64,000 bases of DNA, taken from the NCBI GenBank assembly GCA_037783415.1, contig JAZGTN010000006.1, forward strand, positions 5,146,001-5,210,000. The letters run 5' to 3'. The stretch is from Leptasterias polaris (taxonomy: Eukaryota; Echinodermata; Asteroidea; Forcipulatida; Asteriidae). Both the position numbers and the translations under genes were made by a program. Under the pieces are notes generated by a model. It was not told the DNA's origin, searched no databases, and was given only the letters and a program-made list of their open reading frames with translations. Shown here piece by piece: positions 21,130-34,800 of the stretch (the first letter of the stretch is position 1; each line of letters begins with the position of its first letter).

Positions 21130-21830
21130 CAACCATTACTATAAAGAATTTGATGTACCTATTTTAACAATGTGCAATATATTTTGTTTAAATATTTGTT
21201 AATTTGTGTGATAGTTGATTTGGGTTATAGCGGGAGAAAGAAAAAAAACTCCTCCTCGTGTGAATGACTCTGGACGCTTCAATTGGTTTTCAGCTAACAA
21301 GGCATCAGAGTTTGGGTCTAGGCCAAGAATTCAGACGTAACAATTGTAATACTGTGGAAAGGGGAACTACTTACCATGTGTTATTCTTTCGATGCTTTCA
21401 TGAATATTGTCTTAACTGTCGACGTTTCCATACAAATCAGTCTCACCTCTCATAACATGAACAGTTCTTACTTCATTTTATTCATGTCCGATTCCCTGCT
21501 GCAAAACGCCATCACAAATTGCCTTGGTTTTTACATTGTTTTGTACAATCCCTCCGTAACGTGAATGCGTTAGTATTTTTCCAGTCTGCAGCCCCAAGTC
21601 TGCCACTGGTATGCGTGGTATCGTCAGTTTAGAGCGGGTATTCACATGCCATCAGATGCAATGGAAAGTCTTCACACTGTCAAGCATTGCACTATGAATA
21701 TGTCTCGAAATAAAACAGTCTGATTATGACGTTTTCAGGTACACCACGACAGGGAAAGAAACGAGGCAGGCAGAATAACCATAGAGAAAAAGTGTGCGCA
21801 CGTTATACATAAAAAAGCTTCATGCACAAT
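21130..21830. other. intergenic stretch, no gene seen
   Basis: Only short open frames without splice context; no recognisable domain or repeat. Confidence 0.35.
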
Positions 21831-21834
21831 GGTT

Positions 21835-21990
21835 TATTTCAAGAAATGTACTGTCCATACACCGTGTAATCCCAATGCATTCCAATGGGCTAAGTCGTGT
21901 GTGTGGGTTCGAATTCCGGTTGCGGTAGCATTCAGCGCCAGCTGTTGTGGATACCCTTTTATACAGAATCTTTGTACCAATTGGAAAGAG
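21835..21990 (+). repeat. possible tRNA-derived SINE fragment
   Basis: GTGGGTTCGAATTCCGG is a good polymerase III B-box, preceded by CAATGGGCTAAGTCG, which could be a decayed arm. No cloverleaf can be folded by eye. Confidence 0.3.
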
Positions 21991-22707
21991 CTTGGCCCGG
22001 CGTTTCTGGCTTGTACTGATAACATCTTTCAAGTTCTTATTATATAATTATGTGAAATTCGAAAGTGAAATTTTACCTCTGTCTAAATGTTTTAATATTA
22101 AAGACAAATGGAAAAGAGCCTTTTTTAATTAAATATGGCTGTAATCGGGTTGTTTAGATACAGTTTTCTCGAATATGAATTAATTTCATCAGGAAATATT
22201 TCACATAAAAAATGGTTTAAGTATGAACTTCGTAATCAATAAGCTTTTAGACTAAAATTAAACAAACATTTGTCCCCTTGCCAATCCTGTTTAATACCTG
22301 TTTACAATCGCTCATCTTGATTCGATACATTTCTTTACTTATTACAGTTTGATGTATTTTTTGTTTATGAAGCAATAATTTCGTGTACGTTTTTGTAAAA
22401 GATTCATAGTATTGGCGAAAACCGACCAGTTTTTTTCTTCTTCTGCCTGTCCGTATATTTTAAGGGTCATGGCTTACCTAATTATTATCATAAAACACAT
22501 TAGAATATTGGAAAATGTCATTTAAAGTTAATTCTTGTTTTCACTTGATTTTAACACCATCGGATTGTGTTTCTTTAATATAGGGAAACTGACTGGGTAA
22601 ATTTGAAATGATTTTGGATGAACCCTTAAAAATAGATATTTTTATTTCCATCTTAAAAAATATAAATGCACTATATACAAACAAAGAATGGTATTGACTA
22701 AAAAGAG

Positions 22708-22713
22708 TTTATT
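22708..22713 (-). terminator. polyadenylation signal (minus strand AATAAA) of mucin gene A
   Basis: TTTATT on the plus strand reads AATAAA on the minus strand, about 91 nt after the TAA at 22804-22806. Confidence 0.5.
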
Positions 22714-22803
22714 TATAGACTTTTTCTCACCTCGGTGTGGTATAAAACAAAACAAGTAAATACAAGCTGCCGTTCAATTTTTTTTCTCGAAAATCTCAAT
22801 AAG

Positions 22804-22878
22804 TTAACAATGTGAGCCTTGATGTTCATCCTCTAGGACCAACCTTGGTGACAAAGAAGTCCCAGTTGCTCTATCCAT
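22804..22878 (-). CDS. mucin A exon 9: tail end and stop
   Basis: Acceptor ATTTCAG, then 24 codons (MDRATGTSLSPRLVLEDEHQ and a few more) and TAA. Phase 0 matches the preceding exon. Confidence 0.75.
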   Translation of the reverse strand: MDRATGTSLSPRLVLEDEHQGSHC

Positions 22879-25800
22879 CTGAAATGATAATAAAACATTG
22901 ATAATAAAACATTATTATTTTTAACATTACAACTTCAGTTTGACTCCGTACGGAACATAATATTACAGATTTGCAATGGTTACTGCACTCCGAGGTCAGA
23001 ATTGACCTGGGTTCCAGGTACTGAGGGATCTGAACCATTTCTGGGTCAGTTTGACCCAGAATCTGCGTCAAACTGACCATGAAATGGATCAAATTGCCGC
23101 AGTTTCTGACCCAGAAATGAATCAGACCCCCAGTGACATGCAACCCGGAATCCGGGTCAATTCTGACTCGGGAGTTTTTAGAGTGCAGCAGGGGAACTGT
23201 TTATGCAACGAAGAAAGGAGAAATTGTTTTACTTACCGATGTTTCAAGGATATTTAAGACCGAGGCTGATGCAGGCTCTTTCAGATCCAAGACCCGAGAC
23301 GGTGCATCGATCCCACTGTTGTTATTTAATGACTCTTGACTGGCGAACTAGACAAGACATAAAGAAAAATCGTGCTGGAAACATAACATTCACAGTCTTT
23401 GCTGCTAAGGAATGCAACAACACCCACATTCACATTAAGCCTTCTAACTCAATTGTGAAACTTTAGCCATACTTAATTGTGGTGTGTACTTTCCCCGTTG
23501 TACATCTTGATATTCTTTTCCCTATATAAATTTTCTTGTTTGTAGTTTCAACTTTTCAATTTTTAGCATGACCATAATGTAGCACTGCCTCTGAGCTGAT
23601 ATTATGTATATAAGCTCACAAATCAATAACTCAATCAATCAATCAGTCAACCAATCACCTAATCGATCAATCAAACCGAGAGAAAACATAGATTTAGCTA
23701 ATTATTTAATTGTCAGCTTCAAATAGTGTGTACTGGCTGTATGTGCACTCAAACTACAAAGACTGTTTAGAAACCTGGAAATATCGTATTAAGAGTAAAA
23801 TCTTAATAGAATACCGCTACTACCAGCTCCAGAACAATGTTCCCATTTTCCTCAAGAAATGGGGTCTCTGTAACATTTTCCAAATCACTGATAGTGAAAT
23901 TGAATGGATTCTGTAATTTTGTTTCTTTCCGTTTCATGCCGTACGTCTAATGAATTCGTTAATGTGTTTTTGGATGTAATTTCAAACCCAGCTACTGTCC
24001 TTTTTTTGTAACAGACATGTCTAGTCTATTAATGTAATTTCTTTGTTTTTGTATATTCTGTATATTTTGCGAATTAATAAAGTATTTGTTTTGAAAGGTC
24101 AGTCAACCAATCGATCAATCAATCAATCAATCAATCAGTCAATCAAATTCATTTACCTTTCCATCGTCCAATAATTCGTCCAGTTTAAAGACATCATCTT
24201 GACTGAAATGAAATAATCATAATTACTTTGATAAAAAGTGTGAGGTAAAACTTATTACTAAAAAAGTGTTGAATGTTTTCCAGCATTCCTGGATACTTGA
24301 CGACTTGAATGTAAGGTGACAAGGGTGGAGTGTAAATCAGCGTATTTTTGTGTTGCCCCACTCCTTAAAAATTCGATCCATCAATTTTTTTCATTTTTCT
24401 TACCTGTGCGAGAGGCTGTTACGACGCTCCTTCCTCCTCCCATTCGAGTTCATTCTCACGAGAAGTATCACCATGATTCCAATACCAACCAGGAGAAGGA
24501 GAGACAAACTGACCGACAGACCAACCACCAGACCGAGCTTGCTGACGTAACCCTCGCATCTTGCGCCTGGAAACCAAGCCTCGCTGGTATCCTGACAATC
24601 ACAAACAGGTACCGCGCCCTCAGCCTGGCTACACAGACCGTGGCTGTTGCAGTAGTCGTCGGCCTGTTTGCATGGTGACCGGCAGAGGATATTGTTGTTG
24701 ACACACTGAGGGTCTAACGTTTGATTTTCACAGACTGCAAAACCTTCTTCGATATATGTGCATATATCTATAAGATCTGTACAAAGAATGAAAAACATTT
24801 TCATTATTTCTATGAAGAGAAGAAAATCACCCCAACCCCGGGGAAAGCACTTAAACTGGTCTTGTAAAACTTCCACTATCTTGACTTTGGTACTTTAGAC
24901 CACAAACCTACCCATTGGGGGCGTGCACGAGGTACATTCCTCTACGTCCAAGCCGCCAATCGACCCACTCGTTACGGCCGGTCCTACCGTCTTCTGGTAC
25001 AACTGAGCGGCTGTCAACGCTAGGTCTGATGCGGTCATACGGCTGATATCATAAACGGCAACGTGGTTAATGATAACGCTTCCCTTCCTACGTGGAGAGA
25101 AGAAACCATGGTGGTGAGTGCGTGTCCAGATGGCCTAATGTTACATGATTTTTCAAGAAACCCGCCCGATGGTCTTGGGAACGATTAGTAAATAGTCTGT
25201 GTCTTATAAAGTTTTGAAACAATGGATATCTTCTGAAAAACTTGTTGTTATAAGAGGTAATGTCCACATAGTGCAGGCGTCAAACAAAATTTGGAAGAAG
25301 TAAATTTTTACTGAACGTATTATTCGAATCCTGATCATAACATTTGTGTCTTATGCAATGCACTTCACCTTAATTGCTTCTCTTAAACCCAGGCGTACAA
25401 ACTTGAACATGAGAGGGCTGAGACAGTGTTGTGTTGGATTAACCCCTTAGCGCTCATTTAAGCAGCTTGGGGTTGTATGCTCTCAAGGGAGATGAGAAAG
25501 TTAGAGAAATTGTCTAAAAGTATGTCAAATGAACAGGGATAGTAATGATGTAAAGTGCCTTGATGTAGCTACCTGGATATGTGCGTTTATATAAGAACCA
25601 ATTCGTATTTATTAGAAATGACGCGTACATAATTGAGGTAACAATCAACTCTTCCACACTAGCTTAAATTGATAAGAATAATTTCAGCTGAATACAGAAA
25701 TGTATACAATCAATGTAGTTTGAGCATTAGTTGAAAATAGTGATAACATCACACAGGGACAATGAGAAGTCACAATTATGACTTAGATAACTCACATGAC

Positions 25801-28800
25801 TTCATTAATTGGCACAATTCATTATCATGACTCCTGCTTAATCATAACTATGAGATTATAGGTCAAAGTATGACGTGTGCAACGTCCTAATTATGTGATG
25901 TAAGTCATAAATATAATTTATTTTATTTTTCTCAATGTCCTCTTAACGCTTCCGTAGTTATCAGACACGGATCGGTACAAAATTACCTTAACTCCAGAAT
26001 CTCAACTCGCATAAATCCTTCAATCTCACCGTATAATGGTGATACCTGTTTGAAAGTAACATTCAGAAGTATTATTCATGAGCTGATACAACATTTTTAT
26101 TGACAAATTTAAATAAATATGTTACATAGCTACAACAACAACAAAAAGAACTCTGTTGTCCAATCCTCGTAAGGATTTAGAACATTACTACAGCGATTTG
26201 AAGAAGCACGAACAACTTTGTGTATTAGTTTAAAAGGTATTAGTTTAGTCTGCTTGTGGCTCTGGGTCCAATTTCAATAGCGCTGCTAGCCGTAAGCACA
26301 CGAAAAGGCATGCTAACCTTCCGGTGCTTATACAGCACGAAAATGAATGACTTAACAAGAATGCAAATCCATGGTGAACGCGCAAGGTGACCGCCTTATT
26401 TTCTTGCTAACCTTTGAAATACGCTTATGCTTAAGCAAATTTTCCTGCTACAGTTAGCTCGAAAATCTGCTTACCGTTAAGCAGCTCTATGAAATTGGGC
26501 CCTGGGACCGATTTCACAAAGAACTAAGATTCATCTTAAGATGAGATGTCACCATAGTGATTTGTAATGTTAGGTCACACGTCACACTTAGTGAAATCGG
26601 CCATGGAATCGTGAACTCTCACCAAGCTACTACACGCGCGTGCGTTGACCATCACACCGCAAACAAAAGCTCAGAAGGGCACCGTCATTATTACTGCGAG
26701 CGAGAGTGTGTGCAGTAACTTGATGAAAGTTCAGAATTTAATGTCTGGCCACAGACTCGCTGTGATCACAACGACAGTGACTATTTAAATCCTTCTTTGA
26801 TAAAGGTTAGATACCATATTTTGGTATTGACCACGAAACGATATTGAGTAATTTTTATCCGACAGCCTACAAGTTGTAAAGATGGCAGTGGTAGTAAACC
26901 TTCTGCGAAATTATTTCGTCTGAAGTATACCCCTGTTGGGGAGAAATAAATACAAGCATATTGACAATTAATTTGAGTCACCAAAGATTGCCTGCAGGCA
27001 ACTTTTGGTAATTTCCCGTGGTGTTCAATAATGTCTGGTACACACTCACCTCATTCAGGAACAAACTCTTCAGATCCTCGCAGGGATCTGACTGATCGGT
27101 TTCATCTGGTCTACAGTCGGTCTCAGTCTCCGGCACCGCTATCTCAGCCTGTAAGATTCTTTCTGCAATCTCTGAATCATATAAATGTCAAACGTTTACT
27201 TGTCTTCGGGTCTTCATTGTTTCATTTCAGTTGTGAAAAAAGGGTCAGTAAAAATTTCACAAATCTTGAAGCAAAGATATTAAATAAACGAGAAAAAAAT
27301 CGGGTCTTCATTGTTTCAATTCAGTTATGAAAACAGGTCAGTAAAGAATTATTTCACCAATCTGGAAGCAAAGCTAAGCTGACACCACCAACGAATACCA
27401 AAAAAACGCTGAGCAGTTAAACATAATCCAGTGCTTAAAGACTGTACAGCTCAGTATTAAACTTTGGTTTACTATGGCATGCAGATGTTTAATTAGTCAA
27501 CACTGTCAAAAGAGGTGAATTCCCAAGTTAGTCAAAATAATTACCTCCTTCTGGGACATCAAAAAGTGGAGGTTTGTCTTCTGGTAAAGAAGAATCTGTT
27601 GGCGAGAGCTCTGTTGCTACTGAAGAAGTTGCGCTTGGTGAGGATGTAGAGACTTCAGTACGGTCACTTGTTGTCCTGACTGAATATCCTGTTGGAGAAC
27701 TATTCGAAGAGGAGCCGTGGTTTATTGTTGAACTCAGAAGTTCTGTTAAACTTTCAGTTGTTGAGCGCTCAGTTGTAAAGCTGTCAGTTGAAGAAACTTC
27801 AGCTGTTGAGCTTTCAGTTGAAGAAACTTCAGTCGTAGAGCTTTCAATTGAAGAAACTTCAGTTGTTGAGCTTTCGGTTGTAGAAACTTCAGTCGTAGAG
27901 CTCTCAGTTGTAAAGCTTTCAGTTGAAAACACTTCTGTCGTAGAGCTTTCAATTGTTGAGCTGTCAGTTGAAGAATTTTCAGTTGTTGAGCTTTCGGTTG
28001 TAGAAACTTCAGTCGAAGAGCTCTCAGTTGTAAAGCTTTCAGTTGGAAAAACTTCTGTCGTAGAGCTTTCAATTGATGAGCTGTCAGTTGAAGAAACTTC
28101 AGTCGTAGAGTGATCAGTTGTAGGACTTTCTGTTGAAGAAACTTCAGTCGTAGAGCATTCCGTTGTAAAACGGTCAGTTGAAGAAACTTCAGTCGAAGAG
28201 CTCTCAGTTGTAAAGCTTTCAGTTGGAAAAACTTCTGTCGTAGAGCTTTCAATTGATGAGCTGTCAGTTGAAGAAACTTCAGTTGTTGAGCTTTCGGTTG
28301 TAGAAACTTCAGTCGTAGAGCTTTCAGTTGAAGAAACTTCAGTCGTAGAGCTTTCAGTTGAAGAAACTTCAGTTGTTGAGCTTTCGGTTGTAGAAACTTC
28401 AGTCGTAGAGCTTTCAATTGATGAGCTGTCAGTTGAAGAAACTTCAGTCGTAGAGCTTTCAGTTGAAGAAACTTCAGTCGTAGAGCTTTCAGTTGAAGAA
28501 ACTTCAGTTGTTGAGCTTTCGGTTGTAGAAACTTCAGTCGTAGAGCTTTCAGTTGAAGAAACTTCAGTTGTTGAGCTTTCGGTTGTAGAAACTTCAGTCG
28601 TAGAGCTCTCAGTTGTAAAGCTTTCAGTTGGAAAAACTTCTGTCGTAGAGCTTTCAATTGATGAGCTGTCAGTTGAAGAAACTTCAGTTGTTGAGCTTTC
28701 GGTTGTAGAAACTTCAGTCGTAGACCTTTCAGTTGAAGAAACTTCAGCTGTTGAGCTTTCAGTTGAAGAAACTTCAGTCGTAGAGCTTTCAGTTGAAGAA

Positions 28801-31800
28801 TATTCAGTTGTTGAGCTTTCGGTTGTAGAAACTTCAGTCGTAGAGCTCTCAGTTGTAAAGCTTTCAGTTGAAAACACTTCTGTCGTAGAGCTTTCAATTG
28901 TTGAGCTGTCAGTTGAAGAATTTTCAGTTGTTGAGCTTTCGGTTGTAGAAACTTCAGTCGAAGAGCTCTCAGTTGTAAAGCTTTCAGTTGGAAAAACTTC
29001 TGTCGTAGAGCTTTCAATTGATGAGCTGTCAGTTGAAGAAACTTCAGTGGTAGAGTGATCAGTTGTAGGACTTTCTGTTGAAGAAACTTCAGTCGTAGAG
29101 CGTTCCGTTGTAAAACGGTCAGTTGAAGAAACTTCAGTCGAAGAGCTCTCAGTTGTAAAGCTTTCAGTTGGAAAAACTTCTGTCGTAGAGCTTTCAATTG
29201 ATGAGCTGTCAGTTGAAGAAACTTCAGTTGTTGAGCTTTCGGTTGTAGAAACTTCAGTCGTAGAGCTTTCAGTTGAAGAAACTTCAGTCGTAAAGCTTTC
29301 AGTTGAAGAAACTTCAGTTGTTGAGCTTTCAGTTGGAAAAACTTCTGTCGTAGAGCTTTCAATTGATGAGCTGTCAGTTGAAGAAACTTCAGTTGTTGAG
29401 CTTTCGGTTGTAGAAACTTCAGTCGTAGAGCTTTCAGTTGAAGAAACTTCAGTCGTAGAGCTTTCAGTTGAAGAAACTTCAGTCGTAGAGCGTTCAGTTG
29501 AAGAAACTTCAGTTGTTGAGCTTTCGGTTGTAGAAACTTCAGTCGTAGAGCTCTCAGTTGTAAAGCTTTCAGTTGGAAAAACTTCTGTCGTAGAGCTTTC
29601 AATTGATGAGCTGTCAGTTGAAGAAACTTCAGTTGTTGAGCTTTCGGTTGTAGAAACTTCAGTCGTAGAGCTTTCAGTTGAAGAAACTTCAGTCGTAGAG
29701 CTTTCAGTTGAAGAAACTTCAGTCGTAGAGCTTTCAGTTGAAGAAACTTCAGTTGTTGAGCTTTCGGTTGTAGAAACTTCAGTCGTAGAGTTCTCAGTTG
29801 TAAAGCTTTCAGTTGGAAAAACTTCTGTCGTAGAGCTTTCAATTGATGAGCTGTCAGTTGAAGAAACTTCAGTTGTTGAGCTTTCGGTTGTAGAAACTTC
29901 AGTCGTAGAGCTTTCAGTTGAAGAAACTTCAGTCGTAGAGCTTTCAGTTGAAGAAACTTCAGTCGTAGAGCTTTCAGTTGAAGAAACTTCAGTTGTTGAG
30001 CTTTCGGTTGTAGAAACTTCAGTCGTAGAGTTCTCAGTTGTAAAGCTTTCAGTTGGAAAAACTTCTGTCGTAGAGCTTTCAATTGATGAGCTGTCAGTTG
30101 AAGAAACTTCAGTTGTTGAGCTTTCGGTTGTAGAAACTTCAGTCGTAGAGCTTTCAGTTGAAGAAACTTCAGTCGTAAAGCTTTCAGTTGAAGAAACTTC
30201 AGTTGTTGAGCTTTCGGTTGTAGAAACTTCAGTCGTAGAGCTTTCAATTGATGAGCTGTCAGTTGAAGAAACTTCAGTCGTAGAGCTTTCAGTTGAAGAA
30301 ACTTCAGTCGTAGAGCTTTCAGTTGAAGAAACTTCAGTTGTTGAGCTTTCGGTTGTAGAAACTTCAGTCGTAGAGCTTTCAGTTGAAGAAACTTCAGTTG
30401 TTGAGCTTTCGGTTGTAGAAACTTCAGTCGTAGAGCTCTCAGTTGTAAAGCTTTCAGTTGGAAAAACTTCTGTCGTAGAGCTTTCAATTGATGAGCTGTC
30501 AGTTGAAGAAACTTCAGTTGTTGAGCTTTCGGTTGTAGAAACTTCAGTCGTAGAGCTTTCAGTTGAAGAAACTTCAGTCGTAGAGCTTTCAGTTGAAGAA
30601 ACTTCAGTCGTAGAGCGTTCAGTTGAAGAAACTTCAGTTGTTGAGCTTTCGGTTGTAGAAACTTCAGTCGTAGAGCTCTCAGTTGTAAAGCTTTCAGTTG
30701 GAAAAACTTCTGTCGTAGAGCTTTCAATTGATGAGCTGTCAGTTGAAGAAACTTCAGTTGTTGAGCTTTCGGTTGTAGAAACTTCAGTCGTAGAGCTTTC
30801 AGTTGAAGAAACTTCAGTCGTAGAGCTTTCAGTTGAAGAAACTTCAGTCGTAGAGCTTTCAGTTGAAGAAACTTCAGTTGTTGAGCTTTCGGTTGTAGAA
30901 ACTTCAGTCGTAGAGTTCTCAGTTGTAAAGCTTTCAGTTGGAAAAACTTCTGTCGTAGAGCTTTCAATTGATGAGCTGTCAGTTGAAGAAACTTCAGTTG
31001 TTGAGCTTTCGGTTGTAGAAACTTCAGTCGTAGAGCTTTCAGTTGAAGAAACTTCAGTCGTAGAGCTTTCAGTTGAAGAAACTTCAGTCGTAGAGCTTTC
31101 AGTTGAAGAAACTTCAGTTGTTGAGCTTTCGGTTGTAGAAACTTCAGTCGTAGAGTTCTCAGTTGTAAAGCTTTCAGTTGGAAAAACTTCTGTCGTAGAG
31201 CTTTCAATTGATGAGCTGTCAGTTGAAGAAACTTCAGTTGTTGAGCTTTCAGTTGAAGAAACTTCAGTCGTAGAGCTTTCAGTTGAAGAAACTTCAGTCG
31301 TAGAGCTTTCAGTTGAAGAAACTTCAGTTGTTGAGCTTTCGGTTGTAGAAACTTCAGTCGTAGAGCTCTCAGTTGTAAAGCTTTCAGTTGAAAAAACTTC
31401 TGTCGTAGAGCTTTCAATTGTTGAGCTGTCAGTTGAAGAATCTTCAGTCGTAGAGTGATCAGTTGTAGGACTTTCTGTTGAAGAAACTTCAGTCGTAGAG
31501 CGTTCCGTTGTAAAACGGTCAGTTGAAGAAACTTCAGTCGAAGAGCTCTCAGTTGTAAAGCTTTCAGTTGGAAAAACCTCTGTCGTAGAGCTTTCAATTG
31601 ATGAGCTGTCAGTTGAAGAAACTTCAGTTGTTGAGCTTTCGGTTGTAGAAACTTCAGTCGTAGAGCTTTCAGTTGAAGAAACTTCAGTCGTAGAGCTTTC
31701 GGTTGAAGAAACTTCAGTTGTTGAGCTTTCGGTTGTAGAAACTTCAGTCGTAGAGCTTTCAGTTGAAGAAACTTCAGTTGTTGAGCTTTCGGTTGTAGAA

Positions 31801-34800
31801 ACTTCAGTCGTAGAGCTTTCAATTGATGAGCTGTCAGTTGAAGAAACTTCAGTCGTAGAGCTTTCAGTTGAAGAAACTTCAGTCGTAGAGCTTTCAGTTG
31901 AAGAAACTTCAGTCGTAGAGCGTTCAGTTGAAGAAACTTCAGTTGTTGAGCTTTCGGTTGTAGAAACTTCAGTCGTAGAGCTCTCAGTTGTAAAGCTTTC
32001 AGTTGGAAAAACTTCTGTCGTAGAGCTTTCAATTGATGAGCTGTCAGTTGAAGAAACTTCAGTTGTTGAGCTTTCGGTTGTAGAAACTTCAGTCGTAGAG
32101 CTTTCAGTTGAAGAAACTTCAGTCGTAGAGCTTTCAGTTGAAGAAACTTCAGTCGTAGAGCTTTCAGTTGAAGAAACTTCAGTTGTTGAGCTTTCGGTTG
32201 TAGAAACTTCAGTCGTAGAGTTCTCAGTTGTAAAGCTTTCAGTTGGAAAAACTTCTGTCGTAGAGCTTTCAATTGATGAGCTGTCAGTTGAAGAAACTTC
32301 AGTTGTTGAGCTTTCAGTTGAAGAAACTTCAGTCGTAGAGCTTTCAGTTGAAGAAACTTCAGTTGTTGAGCTTTCGGTTGTAGAAACTTCAGTCGTAGAG
32401 TTCTCAGTTGTAAAGCTTTCAGTTGGAAAAACTTCTGTCGTAGAGCTTTCAATTGATGAGCTGTCAGTTGAAGAAACCTCAGTTGTTGAGCTTTCAGTTG
32501 AAGAAACTTCAGTCGTAGAGCTTTCAGTTGAAGAAACTTCAGTTGTTGAGCTTTCGGTTGTAGAAACTTCAGTCGTACAGCTCTCAGTTGTAAAGCTTTC
32601 AGTTGAAAAAACTTCTGTCGTAGAGCTTTCAATTGTTGAGCTGTCAGTTGAAGAATCTTCAGTCGTAGAGTGATCAGTTGTAGGACTTTCTGTTGAAGAA
32701 ACTTCAGTCGTAGAGCGTTCCGTTGTAAAACGGTCAGTTGAAGAAACTTCAGTCGAAGAGCTCTCAGTTGTAAAGCTTTCAGTTGGAAAAACTACTGTCG
32801 TAGAGCTTTCAGTTGAAGAAACTTCAGTCGTAGAGCTTTCAGTTGAAGAAACTTCAGTTGTTGAGCTTTCGGTTGTAGAAACTTCAGTCGAAGAGCTCTC
32901 AGTTGTAAAGCTTTCAGTTGGAAAAACTTCTGTCGTAGAGCTTTCAATTGATGAGCTGTCAGTTGAAGAAACTTCAGTTGTTGAGCTTTCGGTTGAAGAA
33001 ACTTCAGGCGTAGAGCGATCAGTTTTAGAGCCTTCTTTTGTATAAACGTCTGGTTTAGAACTTTTAGATGTAAAGCTGTCAGTTGACAAAACTTTTGGTG
33101 TAGACTTTTCCGTTGTAGAGCTTCCGCTTGAATAAACTTCAGTCGTAGAGCTAACAGTTGTAAAGCTTTTAGTTGAAGAAACTTCAGTCGTAGATCTTTC
33201 AGTCGTAGAGCTTTCGGGTGTAGAAACTTCTGTCGTAAAACATTCAGTTGTTGAGCTTTCTGTTAAAGATGTTTTAGTCGTGCGTTCAGTTGTAGGGCTT
33301 TCGGGTGTAGAAACCTTCGATGTAACACTTTCAGTTAAAGATTGTTCAGTCGAGGAAACTTGTGCAGAACGATCAGTTGTAGAGCGTTCAGATGAAGAAA
33401 CTTCAGTCGTAGAGAGATCAGTAGTAGAGCTATCAGTGGAAAAAACGTTTTGTATAGAGCGTTCAGTTGTAAAGCTTTCAGTCGGAGAGACTTCGGGTGT
33501 GGAGCTTTCAGTTGGAAAGCTTTCAGTTGAAACAATTTCAGTCGTAGAGCTTTCAGTTGTAGAATCTTCTGTAAGCAAACCGTGAGTTGTTGATGTGTCA
33601 TCAGAGATGTATCCTGTCGGTGAATTGTTCTCAGATGTAGAGATTCCAGTAGTCCAGTCCTGTAAAACAAAATAGAGGGTATTAGTCCGTGGGCTAGAAT
33701 ACCCCCCCCCCCCCCCCATGCATCCCCCCATGCATTCCCCAGATCCTCCGCGAGTGGTATCATTTTGTTTGGGAGACCCATCTGTGAGACTCATAGAGAC
33801 TTGGTTTTGGTGTCTATACTAATGTTTTCAAGGTCAAGGAACCCAATAAGACCAAATTTAAAAATATTGGATCAGTCGGTACACAGCCTGTGCAGGGCCA
33901 GTGTCGGCTTGGTAGGGGCAAACCAAGCTGGCACTGGCCCAATACAGGCTGTATACCGTCTCATCATTATGGTTTGCCCCTACCGAGCCGGCACTGGCCC
34001 TGTACAGGCGGTATACCGTCACATCATTATGGTTTGCCCCTACCAAGCCGGCACTGGCCAGTTACAGGCTGTATACCGTCCCATCATTTGGTTTGCCCCT
34101 ACCAAGCCGGCACTGGCCAGTTACAGGCTGCGCACCGTCTCATCATTATGGTTTGCCCCTACCAAGCCGGCACTGGCCCTGCACAGGCTGTGTACCGTCA
34201 CATCATTATGGTTTGCCCCTACCAAGCCGGCACTGGCCCAATACAGGCTGTATACCGTCCCATCATTATGGTTTGCCCCTACCAAGTCGGCACTGGCCAA
34301 TTACAGGCTGTGTACCGTCTCATCATTATGGTCTGCCCCTACCAAGCCGGCACTGGCCAACTACAGGCTGTGCATGTACTGTCACATCATTATGGTTTGC
34401 CCCTACCAAGCCGGCACTGGCCCAATACAGGCTGTATACCCGTCACATGTTGAAATTCAAGATGGCTGCCTCAGCCAAATGATCCAATGTTTTTATTAAT
34501 GTTCTTATTGGATTCCTTGATCCTGAAAACATGGGTATAGACACCAACCCCAAGTTTCTGTGAGGCTCATAGGCCGAGATACGGGCAAAAACCCAATTGA
34601 TAGGCGGCCATTTTGAATTTCAAAATGGCCGCCTTAACCAACTGATCCAATATTGTTTTAATTTGGTCTTATTGGGTTCCTTGACCCTGAAAACATTAAT
34701 ATAGACACCAAAACCAAGTCTCTATGAGTCTCACAGACCGAGATATAGGCACAACCAATTTCGGAAAGCGGCCATTTTGGAAAATGGCCGCCATCTTTAT

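Noticed and set aside
27574..28113. Plus-strand open frame over the mucin repeat
   Set aside because: Antisense shadow of the same repeat; no start context or splice partners.
27746..32632. A 1628-codon open frame in another minus-strand frame (LKFLQLKALR-type repeat)
   Set aside because: It is a frame shadow of the 30-bp coding repeat. The unit has no stop in that frame, and only the STE frame connects through matching splice phases to signal peptide and SEA exons.
27745..33570. CRISPR-like regular 30-bp repeat
   Set aside because: Contiguous tandem units without spacers, coding in frame, in a eukaryotic genome.
33765..34499. Three overlapping plus-strand frames of up to 244 codons
   Set aside because: They come from a 60-bp minisatellite whose period is divisible by three, within a foldback element.
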